The notes under the pieces were generated by a model. That model did not search any database. It had not been told where the DNA came from and saw only the letters and a list, made by a program, of their open reading frames with translations. Shown here one piece after another: positions 1-7,265 of a stretch of 15,566 bases of DNA (the first letter of the stretch is position 1; each line of letters starts with the position of its first letter). A program made the translations under genes and the position numbers. Source of the DNA: Marinilabiliales bacterium (GTDB lineage: Bacteria > Bacteroidota > Bacteroidia > Bacteroidales > F082); NCBI GenBank assembly GCA_002869465.1, contig PKSW01000256.1:1-15566 (forward strand), read 5' to 3'.

Positions 1-1146
1 AAAATTGCCTGTGAGTTAACTAATTTCCAGGCCCTGTTTGTAGCTTTTGCCTTTTACATATCATATACGATTATGGCACTTCCGTCTTCCTGGGTTTTAA
101 AAAAAACAGGATTTAAAAATGGGATGATGGTTGGATTACTTGTAATGGCACTGGGAACCCTTATTTTTATTCCTGCTGCCCAAACACGTATTTACAGCAT
201 CTTTTTACTAGGGCTTTTTGTACAGGGTACCGGTCTGGCTATTTTGCAGACAGCTTCAAATCCCTATATTACCATTATCGGGCCCCATGAATCTGCAGCA
301 AAGCGAATAAGTATAATGGGTATTTGCAACAAAGTAGCCGGTGCATTGGCACCCTTAATTCTGGCTTATTTCATCCTGAATGATGGTGATGCATTTGTTG
401 ATAAACTGGAAGGGCTTGAAAATATGGCCAGGACACTGGCACTTGATGAACTTGCCTCAAGGGTTATTTTGCCCTATTTAGTCATGACTGTTATTTTGGT
501 AGTATTGGGCTTAATGATCCGGCTTTCGCCACTTCCTGAAATAGAAAGTGAACAGGAAGAACATTCAGATGATTCAACTGCTGAGAAATCAAACATTTTC
601 CAGTTTCCAAACTTGGTTTTAGGAGTACTGGCCTTGTTTTTATATGTGGGGGCCGAAGTAATTGCTGGTGATACGATTATAAGGTACGGCATATCTCTAA
701 ACATCCCGATTAGTACAGCCAAACTTTTTACTTCATTTACCTTGGCATCCATGGTTTTGGGATACATTATTGGTATTTTACTTATTCCCAAAGTTATAAG
801 TCAACAAAAGGCACTTGAAATTTCTGCTATACTTGGAATTGTATTTTCTGTTGCTGCCATTTATAGTCCACCTATATTGTCAGTCACCTTCATTGCTTTA
901 CTTGGCCTTGCCAATGCACTGGTTTGGCCTGCCATTTGGCCACTGGCCATTCATGGACTGGGGAAATTTCTAAAAACAGGATCGGCCATGCTGATCATGG
1001 CTATAGCAGGCGGGGCCATTTTACCGCTCATATGGGGAAAGTTATCGGATGTATATAATACGCAGCTGGCGTATTGGATCCTGGTTCCATGTTATTTGAT
1101 CATTTTTATGTATGCTCATAAATGGTATAAAAAAACAAACTGGTAG
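1..1146 (+). CDS. Sugar MFS transporter, FucP/GluP family (5' end cut by window)
   Basis: The reading frame is open from base 1 to the stop at 1144-1146, so the true start lies left of the window; the Met at 73 is internal. The translation is almost wholly hydrophobic, with about ten membrane-spanning segments visible and a charged, Glu/Asp-rich loop in the middle (bases about 540-590) as between the two halves of an MFS protein. The stretch FAFYISYTIMALPSSW followed by KKTGFKNGMMVGL resembles the helix 2-3 region of FucP/GluP-type proton-coupled sugar symporters, as does QTASNPYI further on (bases about 250-270). Family members import fucose, glucose or galactose across the inner membrane; the substrate cannot be read from sequence. 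It ends 13 bases before the likely start of the next gene, so the two may be co-transcribed. Confidence 0.88.
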   Translation, partial: KIACELTNFQALFVAFAFYISYTIMALPSSWVLKKTGFKNGMMVGLLVMALGTLIFIPAAQTRIYSIFLLGLFVQGTGLAILQTASNPYITIIGPHESAAKRISIMGICNKVAGALAPLILAYFILNDGDAFVDKLEGLENMARTLALDELASRVILPYLVMTVILVVLGLMIRLSPLPEIESEQEEHSDDSTAEKSNIFQFPNLVLGVLALFLYVGAEVIAGDTIIRYGISLNIPISTAKLFTSFTLASMVLGYIIGILLIPKVISQQKALEISAILGIVFSVAAIYSPPILSVTFIALLGLANALVWPAIWPLAIHGLGKFLKTGSAMLIMAIAGGAILPLIWGKLSDVYNTQLAYWILVPCYLIIFMYAHKWYKKTNW

Positions 1147-1159
1147 AAAAGTAAAATGT

Positions 1160-1711
1160 ATGCCCCACTTTGATAATTCCATATTTATCACTGAGATTAA
1201 AACACCGATTGGTGATATGGTTGCTTGTGCGACAGACCAAGGGATTTGCCTGCTCGAATTTAAAGAACGCAATAATGTAGCAAAACAGATCAGTCGTGTC
1301 AGTGCATATTTTAAAAAAGAAATGATTCCGGGTCACAATACAAGCTTACTGAAACTGCAGGAGCAATTAGATTTGTATTTTAATAAAGAACTTGAAGAGT
1401 TTAACCTCCCACTCGATCAGGCGGGAACTGATTTCCAGAAGTCGGTATGGAATGCCCTACTGGAAATTCCGTTTGGAAATACCATCTCTTATCTTGAACT
1501 ATCAAAAAAACTGGGCGATCCGAAAGCAATCAGAGCTGTTGCCAATGCCAATGCAGCCAATAAAATTGCAATTCTTATACCTTGTCACCGTGTGATTGGC
1601 TCAGATGGCAGTTTAACAGGATATGCAGGCGGATTGTGGCGCAAAAAACACTTGTTAAATCTGGAAGATCAGCGCTTGGATAAGCAATTAAGCCTGATGG
1701 ATAATCTATGA
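1160..1711 (+). CDS. ogt: Methylated-DNA--[protein]-cysteine S-methyltransferase (Ogt/AGT type)
   Basis: Suicidal repair protein that moves the methyl group from O6-methylguanine (and O4-methylthymine) to its own cysteine. The active-site motif PCHRV is at residues 141-145 with acceptor Cys142, followed by IGSDGSLTGYAGG. Upstream lies the DNA-recognition helix with Arg125 (RAVANANAANK, a slightly degenerate form of the usual RAVGxANGxNP) and the tyrosine of the NTISYLEL segment. The length of 183 residues matches Ogt and lacks the Ada zinc domain, so this is a repair enzyme, not an Ada regulator. I chose ATG at 1160 because the protein then begins directly with the Ogt N-terminal domain and does not overlap the transporter. 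An in-frame ATG at 1112 would add 16 unlikely residues and overlap the upstream gene by 35 bases. Confidence 0.93.
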   Translation: MPHFDNSIFITEIKTPIGDMVACATDQGICLLEFKERNNVAKQISRVSAYFKKEMIPGHNTSLLKLQEQLDLYFNKELEEFNLPLDQAGTDFQKSVWNALLEIPFGNTISYLELSKKLGDPKAIRAVANANAANKIAILIPCHRVIGSDGSLTGYAGGLWRKKHLLNLEDQRLDKQLSLMDNL

Positions 1712-1747
1712 TTCTCCCCTGAAGCGAGCCGTATATTTAGTAACTTG

Positions 1748-1773
1748 CGGGCATTAAAATATGCCGAATTTTT
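1748..1773 (+). terminator. Possible intrinsic terminator after ogt
   Basis: A short hairpin pairs GGCAT (1750-1754) with ATGCC (1761-1765), extended by C1748:G1766 across a single bulged G, with a six-base loop. It is followed at once by AATTTTT. It lies 36 bases after the ogt stop and before the start at 1790. The stem is short, so this is only a candidate. Confidence 0.35.
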
Positions 1774-1789
1774 AATCTTTGTAATTATA

Positions 1790-2689
1790 ATGAAACCAAC
1801 TCTTTTAATACTCGCAGCAGGACTAGGTAGCCGTTATGGTGGCGTAAAACAAATGGATAAGGTGGGGCCTTCCGGTGAAAGTATTATCGACTATTCGGTT
1901 TATGATGCCATAAGGGCCGGATTTAAGAAAGTGGTTTTCGTGCTTAATCCAGGCATTATTAATGATTTTAAATCGGTTTATGAACCCCGATTAAAAAATA
2001 AAATTCAAACCGAATACATTTTGCAGCAGTTACATGACATACCGCCATCGCTTTCCTATAATTCTGAACGAATAAAACCCTGGGGTACGGGCCATGCTGT
2101 TTTAGTAGCTAAAAAATACATTCACGAGCCATTTGCTGTGATCAATGCCGATGATTTTTATGGAGCACAGGCTTTTCAATTAATATCAGATTTTCTATCG
2201 AAATCAGATAATTCTTCCACTACCTATGCTATGGTAGGTTTCATTCTAAAAAATACCTTATCGGATCATGGTGCTGTTTCAAGAGGAGTCTGTCAAACTG
2301 AAGACGGACTTCTGACAGATGTTGTTGAGCGGACTAACATCATCCGGAAAGAAGAAAAAATAATTTATCATGAGAATGGCAACGATATTCCTATCGATCA
2401 GGAATCCATAGTCTCCATGAATTTCTGGGGATTTACAGCCGAGTATTTTAAACAATCAGAAAAAGAATTTGAAAAATTCATTAGTACAAACGCAGAAAAG
2501 CTTACCGCCGAATTTTATATTCCTTACGCGCTCAATAATCTCATTAAATCAAAAAAGGCAACTTGTGAAGTTTTTACCAGTAATGACCAGTGGTTCGGTG
2601 TAACCTACAAGGATGATAAATCTGCTACTACCCAGAAGATTAATCACCTGATCAAACTAGGTTTTTATCCTGAAAACCTCTGGAAATAA
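1790..2689 (+). CDS. Sugar-phosphate nucleotidyltransferase family protein
   Basis: The protein opens with a beta strand and the nucleotide-binding loop LAAGLGSRYGGVK (residues 8-20, Lys20 probably contacting the phosphates). It also carries WGTGHAV (98-104) and the metal-binding NADD segment (119-122), all in the order expected for the NTP_transferase (GlmU/RmlA-like) fold. Such enzymes join a sugar 1-phosphate to an NTP, giving NDP-sugar and pyrophosphate. At 299 residues it has the catalytic domain only, with no left-handed beta-helix. The substrate is not evident. I take ATG at 1790 because the conserved strand begins right there; the longer reading from 1745 adds a tail that runs through a probable terminator and promoter region. 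A TAATCTTTG sequence (1773-1781) lies just upstream. No sugar kinase or other NDP-sugar gene is adjacent. Confidence 0.85.
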   Translation: MKPTLLILAAGLGSRYGGVKQMDKVGPSGESIIDYSVYDAIRAGFKKVVFVLNPGIINDFKSVYEPRLKNKIQTEYILQQLHDIPPSLSYNSERIKPWGTGHAVLVAKKYIHEPFAVINADDFYGAQAFQLISDFLSKSDNSSTTYAMVGFILKNTLSDHGAVSRGVCQTEDGLLTDVVERTNIIRKEEKIIYHENGNDIPIDQESIVSMNFWGFTAEYFKQSEKEFEKFISTNAEKLTAEFYIPYALNNLIKSKKATCEVFTSNDQWFGVTYKDDKSATTQKINHLIKLGFYPENLWK

Positions 2690-2700
2690 GTTTATTTATT

Positions 2701-2708
2701 TAACTTTA
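2701..2708 (+). promoter_or_regulatory. Candidate -7 promoter element (TAACTTTA)
   Basis: This matches the Bacteroidota -7 consensus TAnnTTTG at seven of eight positions and lies 17 bases before the ATG at 2726. No clear -33 TTTG is visible at the usual distance, so this is a weak call. Confidence 0.3.
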
Positions 2709-2725
2709 TGATGAAAATTTAAAAA

Positions 2726-3853
2726 ATGAAGGAAACCGAATACGATTTAATACGACCCTATAATCAGGAAGAAATACCCGAAGCCATAGAACGGATTATA
2801 TCGGATCCTTTATTTCAAAAATTACTCAATTATTTGTTCCCTGATGAAGAACATAAAAAACTGACAGAAACCATTCTTCAACTAAAAAGCCGTTTCGAAT
2901 TTCAGAAGATATTCATGTACCGGGTGATTCAATCCATCGTACAAAAAACCTCTGATGATCTGATCTTTTCAGATTTTAAATATTTAGAAAAAGATAAAGG
3001 CTACGTTTTTATAGCAAATCACCGTGATATCATTCTTGACTCTTCCTTATTGGCCATGGGCCTGATGGAAAATGGTTTAAAAACTTCCGAAATAACCTGG
3101 GGTGATAACCTGATGATTTCACCATTTATTGTTGATGTTGGTAAGGTAAACGGAATGATTACCGTTTTCAGGGAAGGAAGTCCGAAAGAAATGCTGAAGA
3201 ATTCGCAAAGACTGTCTTCATATATTCGTAATAACATAACCGAACTGAAACAATCAGTTTGGATTGCACAGCGCAAAGGCAGATCAAAAAATGGTAGCGA
3301 CACCACAGATGTAAGTGTACTGAAGATGCTTAGCTTATCAGGCGAAAGCAAACCTCCTGACTCATTGAAAGAATTAAATATTACACCTGTTACAATATCT
3401 TATGAATGGGAGCCTTGCGACATTTTGAAAGTACGAGAACTATACATTTCGAAACAGACTACTTATATTAAAAATAAAGATGAAGATTTATTCAGTATTA
3501 TTGGTGGTGTTGTTTCCGACAAGGGAAGAATTCAAATTACCATGGGTGAAAACATCAACCAAAGCCTCCATACTATTGACACTTCCGTCCACAACAACCT
3601 GATTATTGAACAAATAGCAAAATTGATCGATCAACAAATTCACCGGAATTATCATCTTTGGCCTTCCAATTACCTGGCTTTCGATATGCTTGAGAATTCA
3701 AATAAGTATTCTGATGAATATGATGAAACTACGAAAAATAAGTTCAATCTGAAACTACAGGATCTTTTTAAAAGCGTTGACGGACCTGAAGACGAATTAA
3801 AATCACTCTTCCTTAAATTATATGCCAACCCAGTTTATAATAAAGGTTTATAA
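2726..3853 (+). CDS. Glycerolipid acyltransferase, PlsC/PlsB-like (Bacteroidota type)
   Basis: A 375-residue protein with a central acyltransferase domain. Block I is FIANHRDIILDSSLL (residues 95-109; His99 with Asp101 and Asp105), block II is VNGMITVFREGS (141-152), and block III is WIAQRKGRSKNG (179-190), equivalent to the EGTRS block of PlsC. The family transfers an acyl chain from acyl-ACP or acyl-CoA to glycerol 3-phosphate or lysophosphatidate at the inner membrane. There is no obvious transmembrane helix, and the N-terminal 90 residues are helical and charged. The spacing between the block I His and the last Asp is five residues, not the canonical four. Proteins of this look in Bacteroidota are usually labelled 1-acyl-glycerol-3-phosphate acyltransferases, from memory. 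It stands alone between its neighbours, 36 bases after the upstream stop, and its link to the pigment cluster is unproven. Confidence 0.82.
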   Translation: MKETEYDLIRPYNQEEIPEAIERIISDPLFQKLLNYLFPDEEHKKLTETILQLKSRFEFQKIFMYRVIQSIVQKTSDDLIFSDFKYLEKDKGYVFIANHRDIILDSSLLAMGLMENGLKTSEITWGDNLMISPFIVDVGKVNGMITVFREGSPKEMLKNSQRLSSYIRNNITELKQSVWIAQRKGRSKNGSDTTDVSVLKMLSLSGESKPPDSLKELNITPVTISYEWEPCDILKVRELYISKQTTYIKNKDEDLFSIIGGVVSDKGRIQITMGENINQSLHTIDTSVHNNLIIEQIAKLIDQQIHRNYHLWPSNYLAFDMLENSNKYSDEYDETTKNKFNLKLQDLFKSVDGPEDELKSLFLKLYANPVYNKGL

Positions 3854-3936
3854 TTATAAAAGCCTCAATTCATTCCAATTTTTTAATTCCATCCCATCAC
3901 GTAAGGTAATACACTCTTATTCGTCAAACAATCATC

Positions 3937-3944
3937 TAACTTTA
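3937..3944 (+). promoter_or_regulatory. Candidate -7 promoter element (TAACTTTA) inside a small inverted repeat
   Basis: A seven-of-eight match to TAnnTTTG, 13 bases before the ATG at 3958. It sits inside ATCTAACTTTAAGTAGAT (3934-3951), an imperfect palindrome whose arms pair over eight bases with one bulged A. No good -33 box is visible. Confidence 0.3.
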
Positions 3945-3957
3945 AGTAGATATTTAG

Positions 3958-4863
3958 ATGAGATTAATATTATTTACCGGATGTATGATGATAAGCAGTC
4001 TGTTTCTGCACAGCCAGGGATGTAGTGATGCTGGAGCTTGTTCTATTCAGACATTTGACTTTGAATTGAATCCCGAAACATCAAAAGGTAAAATTCTACT
4101 GAATTTTAATCAGACATTGGCGCTTGGCGAGAAGTTTATATTTATTTCTCAGACGATCTTATCCATGCAGTACAATTTATCTTCAAGCACCTATTTTGAA
4201 TTACGGACTCCTTTCATATTTACGTATGGAAACCTTGGATATACAAGTGGTGTAGGCGATCTCATCTTGTCAGCATCTCAAGATTTTTTTAAGAATAAAA
4301 ACTTTCAGCTAACTGCTATAATTGCTGGTCGATTAAAAACTAACCATGCCAATTTTAACTTTGACAATTTACCCTTACCTATGGCCTACCAAACTAGTCT
4401 TGGCACAAATGATATCATTCTCGGAATGCAATATTCTCGAACTACATGGAACCTATATGTGGCTTATCAGCATCCTTTTAGGAGGAATTCAAATAAATAT
4501 CTTGTTCCTGATGATGAAGCAAATCCGAATAAGCAATATTTTGAATCGGCTTATTTAAAACGTGGAGATGATCTCTATTTAAGGGGTCAATATTATTTAA
4601 ACCTTAATAAGAATAACGATCTGAAATTTACTATGCTGAATATATATCGCATCCAAAAAAGTGAGATTATAGTAGACGACGAAACAGTAATACTAGATGG
4701 CTCTAGTGGGATAACTATAAATTTGGGCGTAACCTACACAAAGCAAATTAAACACAATCGTGAATTAAGTTTGATCCTTGCATTCCCTGTGATCGACAGG
4801 GAGTACCGGGCTGACGGTTTAACGAGGAATATCGTAATTGGCATAAGCCTCCGGAATTTGTAA
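3958..4863 (+). CDS. Secreted, probably outer membrane beta-barrel protein, function unknown
   Basis: A 301-residue protein with a signal peptide (residues 1-19 or so, hydrophobic core LFTGCMMISSLFLHS). The mature end would start near QGCSDAGACS, giving a close cysteine pair (Cys22, Cys28) at the very N-terminus. The rest consists of alternating polar and hydrophobic strands rich in Tyr, Asn, Thr and Phe, with turn-like Asn/Asp/Gly stretches, as in outer membrane beta-barrels. There is no SusD- or TonB-dependent receptor signature. I recall similar CSDAG N-termini in uncharacterised Bacteroidota outer membrane proteins but cannot assign a function. It has its own candidate promoter and is separated by about 105-115 bases on both sides, so it is probably its own transcription unit. 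It could be the outer membrane partner of the pigment cluster to the right or unrelated to it. Confidence 0.65.
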   Translation: MRLILFTGCMMISSLFLHSQGCSDAGACSIQTFDFELNPETSKGKILLNFNQTLALGEKFIFISQTILSMQYNLSSSTYFELRTPFIFTYGNLGYTSGVGDLILSASQDFFKNKNFQLTAIIAGRLKTNHANFNFDNLPLPMAYQTSLGTNDIILGMQYSRTTWNLYVAYQHPFRRNSNKYLVPDDEANPNKQYFESAYLKRGDDLYLRGQYYLNLNKNNDLKFTMLNIYRIQKSEIIVDDETVILDGSSGITINLGVTYTKQIKHNRELSLILAFPVIDREYRADGLTRNIVIGISLRNL

Positions 4864-4912
4864 AACATCTTAATTCCTGTAACTAAGGTAATAAACGTAA
4901 TTTTCAGAATCA

Positions 4913-4943
4913 TTTCTATTTTAGTAGCATTATTGTAACTTTG
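4913..4943 (+). promoter_or_regulatory. Probable promoter of the pigment biosynthesis genes
   Basis: TAACTTTG at 4936-4943 is a perfect match to the Bacteroidota -7 consensus TAnnTTTG. TTTC at 4913-4916 is a three-of-four match to the -33 TTTG box, with a 19-base spacer as in the described consensus. The start codon at 4977 follows after 33 bases, leaving a short leader. This would drive the ammonia-lyase, ketoreductase and ketosynthase genes. Confidence 0.6.
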
Positions 4944-4976
4944 CGTTTTTAATTAAGCTTCAATTCTATCGACGGA

Positions 4977-6518
4977 ATGATTACTATCTCTACGGAACAA
5001 TTGAGTCTGGGTGAATATCAGCATATTCTTTTCGAAAATAATAAAATTTCGATCTCTGAAAATACGCTGCAGGAAGTAGAAAAATGTTTTCTATTTCTAA
5101 AAGAGTTTTCAGTTAATAAAGTAATTTACGGAGTAAATACCGGGCTCGGGCCGATGGCACAGTATAGAATTGACAATGAAGATCTCATTAAACTCCAGTA
5201 CAACCTGATCAGAAGTCACGCGGCCGGAAGCGGAAAACCACTTTCTCCTGTGTATGTGAAAGCGGCCATGATTTCAAGGCTAAAGAGTCTTTCACTTGGT
5301 TATTCAGGAATCCACACTGATGCTATAAAATTGTTGGCCACCCTTATTAACAAAGATATTATTCCTAACATCCCTGAACATGGTGGAGTGGGTGCCAGCG
5401 GCGACCTGGTGCAGCTATCACATTTGGCATTGGTACTTATTGGTGAGGGCGAAGTAATGGTGAATGGGAAGCGGCAACCAACTGCACTGGTTTTTGAGGA
5501 AAATAATATTGAACCCCTGAAAGTGCATTTGCGAGAAGGACTGGGTTTAATCAACGGAACTTCAGTTATGTCAGGTATTGGAATTGTCAATACAATTTAT
5601 TCCAAAAGGCTGATCAACTGGTCTGTGCTGGCATCATCCATGATCAATGAAATTGTGCAGTCATTTGATGACCATTTTTCATTGGAATTAAATTCCACAA
5701 AAAAACATAAAGGCCAGCAGGTAATTGCCAATGCCATGCGCAAAACGCTTGCTGACAGCAAATTGATAGAAAAACGTGGTGACCACCTCTATAATGGTAA
5801 AATTGAGGAGAAGATTTTTAAACAAAAAATTCAGGAATACTACTCACTCAGATGTGTACCACAGATACTGGGTCCTGTTTGCGATGCCATTGCCAATGTG
5901 GAACATGTACTGGTTGATGAGTTAAATTCAGTTAATGACAATCCAATCGTAGATATCAAAACAAAAACCGTTTATCATGGCGGGAATTTCCACGGCGATT
6001 ATGTATCGTTTGAAATGGACAAATTGAAAATTGCCATTACGAAACTATCCATGCTGGCCGAACGGCAAGTCAATTTCATGATGAATCATAAGCTAAATGA
6101 GATATTACCACCTTTTGTTAATTTGGGCACTCTGGGATTAAATCTTGGATTACAGGGCACGCAATTTACTGCCACTTCAACGGTAGCGGAGAACCAAACA
6201 CTTTCTAACCCGATGTATATCCACAGCATCCCCAATAATAACGACAACCAAGATATCGTCAGTATGGGTACCAATGCCGCATTAATGGCAAAACTTGTTA
6301 TTCAGAATGCTTTTGAAGTTTTGGCTATCGAATACCTTGCTATTATACAAGCCATTGATTATCTCGCATACGAGGATAAACTGGCATCAACTACCAAAAA
6401 ACTGTATCGGGAATTACGAAACATTGTGCCTGTATTTTCTGAAGATGCACCCCGATATACTGACCTTGAAAAAATAAAGGAGTACTTACTGGCGTCCACA
6501 CCAAAAATTATTGATTAA
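4977..6518 (+). CDS. Aromatic amino acid ammonia-lyase, probably tyrosine ammonia-lyase of a flexirubin/aryl polyene pathway
   Basis: A member of the MIO-dependent ammonia-lyase family. The self-cyclising triad Ala140-Ser141-Gly142 is in GGVGASGDLVQLSHLAL, and the catalytic loop Tyr is Tyr51 (VIYGVNTGLGPM). NDNPI, GGNFHGDY and SIPNNNDNQDIVSMG are also intact. The 513 residues are the usual HAL/TAL length. The substrate-selectivity segment reads RSHAAG (79-84), with the Ser-His pair typical of histidine ammonia-lyases. However, as I remember it, the characterised tyrosine ammonia-lyase of Flavobacterium johnsoniae has RSHSSG here and is very similar throughout. Together with the polyketide-type neighbours and no hutU, hutI or hutG, I favour tyrosine to p-coumarate plus ammonia, giving the aryl starter unit. 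The next gene begins two bases after the stop. A plain hutH label would probably be wrong. Confidence 0.85.
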   Translation: MITISTEQLSLGEYQHILFENNKISISENTLQEVEKCFLFLKEFSVNKVIYGVNTGLGPMAQYRIDNEDLIKLQYNLIRSHAAGSGKPLSPVYVKAAMISRLKSLSLGYSGIHTDAIKLLATLINKDIIPNIPEHGGVGASGDLVQLSHLALVLIGEGEVMVNGKRQPTALVFEENNIEPLKVHLREGLGLINGTSVMSGIGIVNTIYSKRLINWSVLASSMINEIVQSFDDHFSLELNSTKKHKGQQVIANAMRKTLADSKLIEKRGDHLYNGKIEEKIFKQKIQEYYSLRCVPQILGPVCDAIANVEHVLVDELNSVNDNPIVDIKTKTVYHGGNFHGDYVSFEMDKLKIAITKLSMLAERQVNFMMNHKLNEILPPFVNLGTLGLNLGLQGTQFTATSTVAENQTLSNPMYIHSIPNNNDNQDIVSMGTNAALMAKLVIQNAFEVLAIEYLAIIQAIDYLAYEDKLASTTKKLYRELRNIVPVFSEDAPRYTDLEKIKEYLLASTPKIID

Positions 6519-6520
6519 CA

Positions 6521-7249
6521 ATGAAATATGCTCTAGTTACAGGCGGTTCGGGAGGAATTGGCAAAGCCATCTGCATAAAAATTTCACAGATGGGTTATCC
6601 GGTATTAATCCATTACAATAAAAATAAAACTGCTGCTGATTCAGTTAAAAAAAGCATTGAAATTGGGGGCAGGCAAGCAGAAATAATCCAATTTGACATT
6701 ACCAAACCTGAAGAAATAAAAGAAGCCCTGGAAAACTGGCATACAGAGCACACGGATGATTACATTGCAATACTGGTGAATAATGCAGGCACTTCAAAAG
6801 ATGAACTGATGGTTTGGATGGAAAACGATACATGGACTTCTATTATCAACACCAATCTGAACAGTTTTTATTACGTGACGTCTAAACTTTTAAAGGACAT
6901 GATTGTTAACAAGTTTGGACGTATCATTAATGTTGTTTCGCTCTCGGGCCAGAAGGGATTACCTGGTCAAACCAATTATTCGGCAGCCAAAGCGGGCGTA
7001 ATTGGGGCCACAAAATCGCTGGCACAGGAAGTTGGAAAAAAGAAAATAACGGTAAATGCTGTCGCACCAGGCTATATCAGTACAGAAATGACGGAAAACC
7101 TGGATGAGAAGGAATTAAAAAAGCACATTCCGGTAAACAGGTTTGGAACACCGGAAGAAGTAGCTGAAACAGTTGGGTTCCTGGCTTCCGAAGGTGCTTC
7201 ATACATTACTGGCGAAGTAATAAAAGTGAACGGAGGATTATATACTTAA
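6521..7249 (+). CDS. 3-oxoacyl-ACP reductase, FabG-like (SDR), of the aryl polyene pathway
   Basis: Classical short-chain dehydrogenase of 242 residues. The cofactor loop is TGGSGGIGKA (7-16), the structural motif NNAG is at 87-90, Asn110 is in IINTNL, and the catalytic Ser140, Tyr153 and Lys157 (YSAAK) are present, followed by VNAVAPGYISTEM. This set is that of FabG, which reduces a beta-ketoacyl-ACP with NADPH. The starting ATG lies two bases after the ammonia-lyase stop and the ketosynthase begins 16 bases downstream, so the three are almost surely one transcript. In aryl polyene synthesis a dedicated ketoreductase acts after every elongation; a dehydratase then forms the double bond, and no reductase is needed. 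The cellular fatty-acid fabG cannot be ruled out by sequence alone, but the setting argues against it. Confidence 0.9.
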   Translation: MKYALVTGGSGGIGKAICIKISQMGYPVLIHYNKNKTAADSVKKSIEIGGRQAEIIQFDITKPEEIKEALENWHTEHTDDYIAILVNNAGTSKDELMVWMENDTWTSIINTNLNSFYYVTSKLLKDMIVNKFGRIINVVSLSGQKGLPGQTNYSAAKAGVIGATKSLAQEVGKKKITVNAVAPGYISTEMTENLDEKELKKHIPVNRFGTPEEVAETVGFLASEGASYITGEVIKVNGGLYT

Positions 7250-7265
7250 TACCTGTTGAAGATTT

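Noticed and set aside
2659..2679. Hairpin AGGTTTT/AAAACCT at the end of the nucleotidyltransferase gene as terminator
   Set aside because: The stem is AT-rich, lies inside coding sequence before the stop, and is not followed directly by a T-run.
3847..3860. Palindrome TTTATAATTATAAA at the acyltransferase stop codon
   Set aside because: Pure A/T self-complementarity with no loop and no T-tract; likely chance in AT-rich DNA.
4853..4877. GGAATT/AATTCC inverted repeat after the outer membrane protein gene
   Set aside because: Six-base arms around a 13-base loop and no T-run; too weak for a terminator.
4977..6518. Histidine utilisation (hut) operon
   Set aside because: Only the lyase resembles hutH; no urocanase, imidazolonepropionase or formiminoglutamase gene follows, and the downstream genes are polyketide-type.
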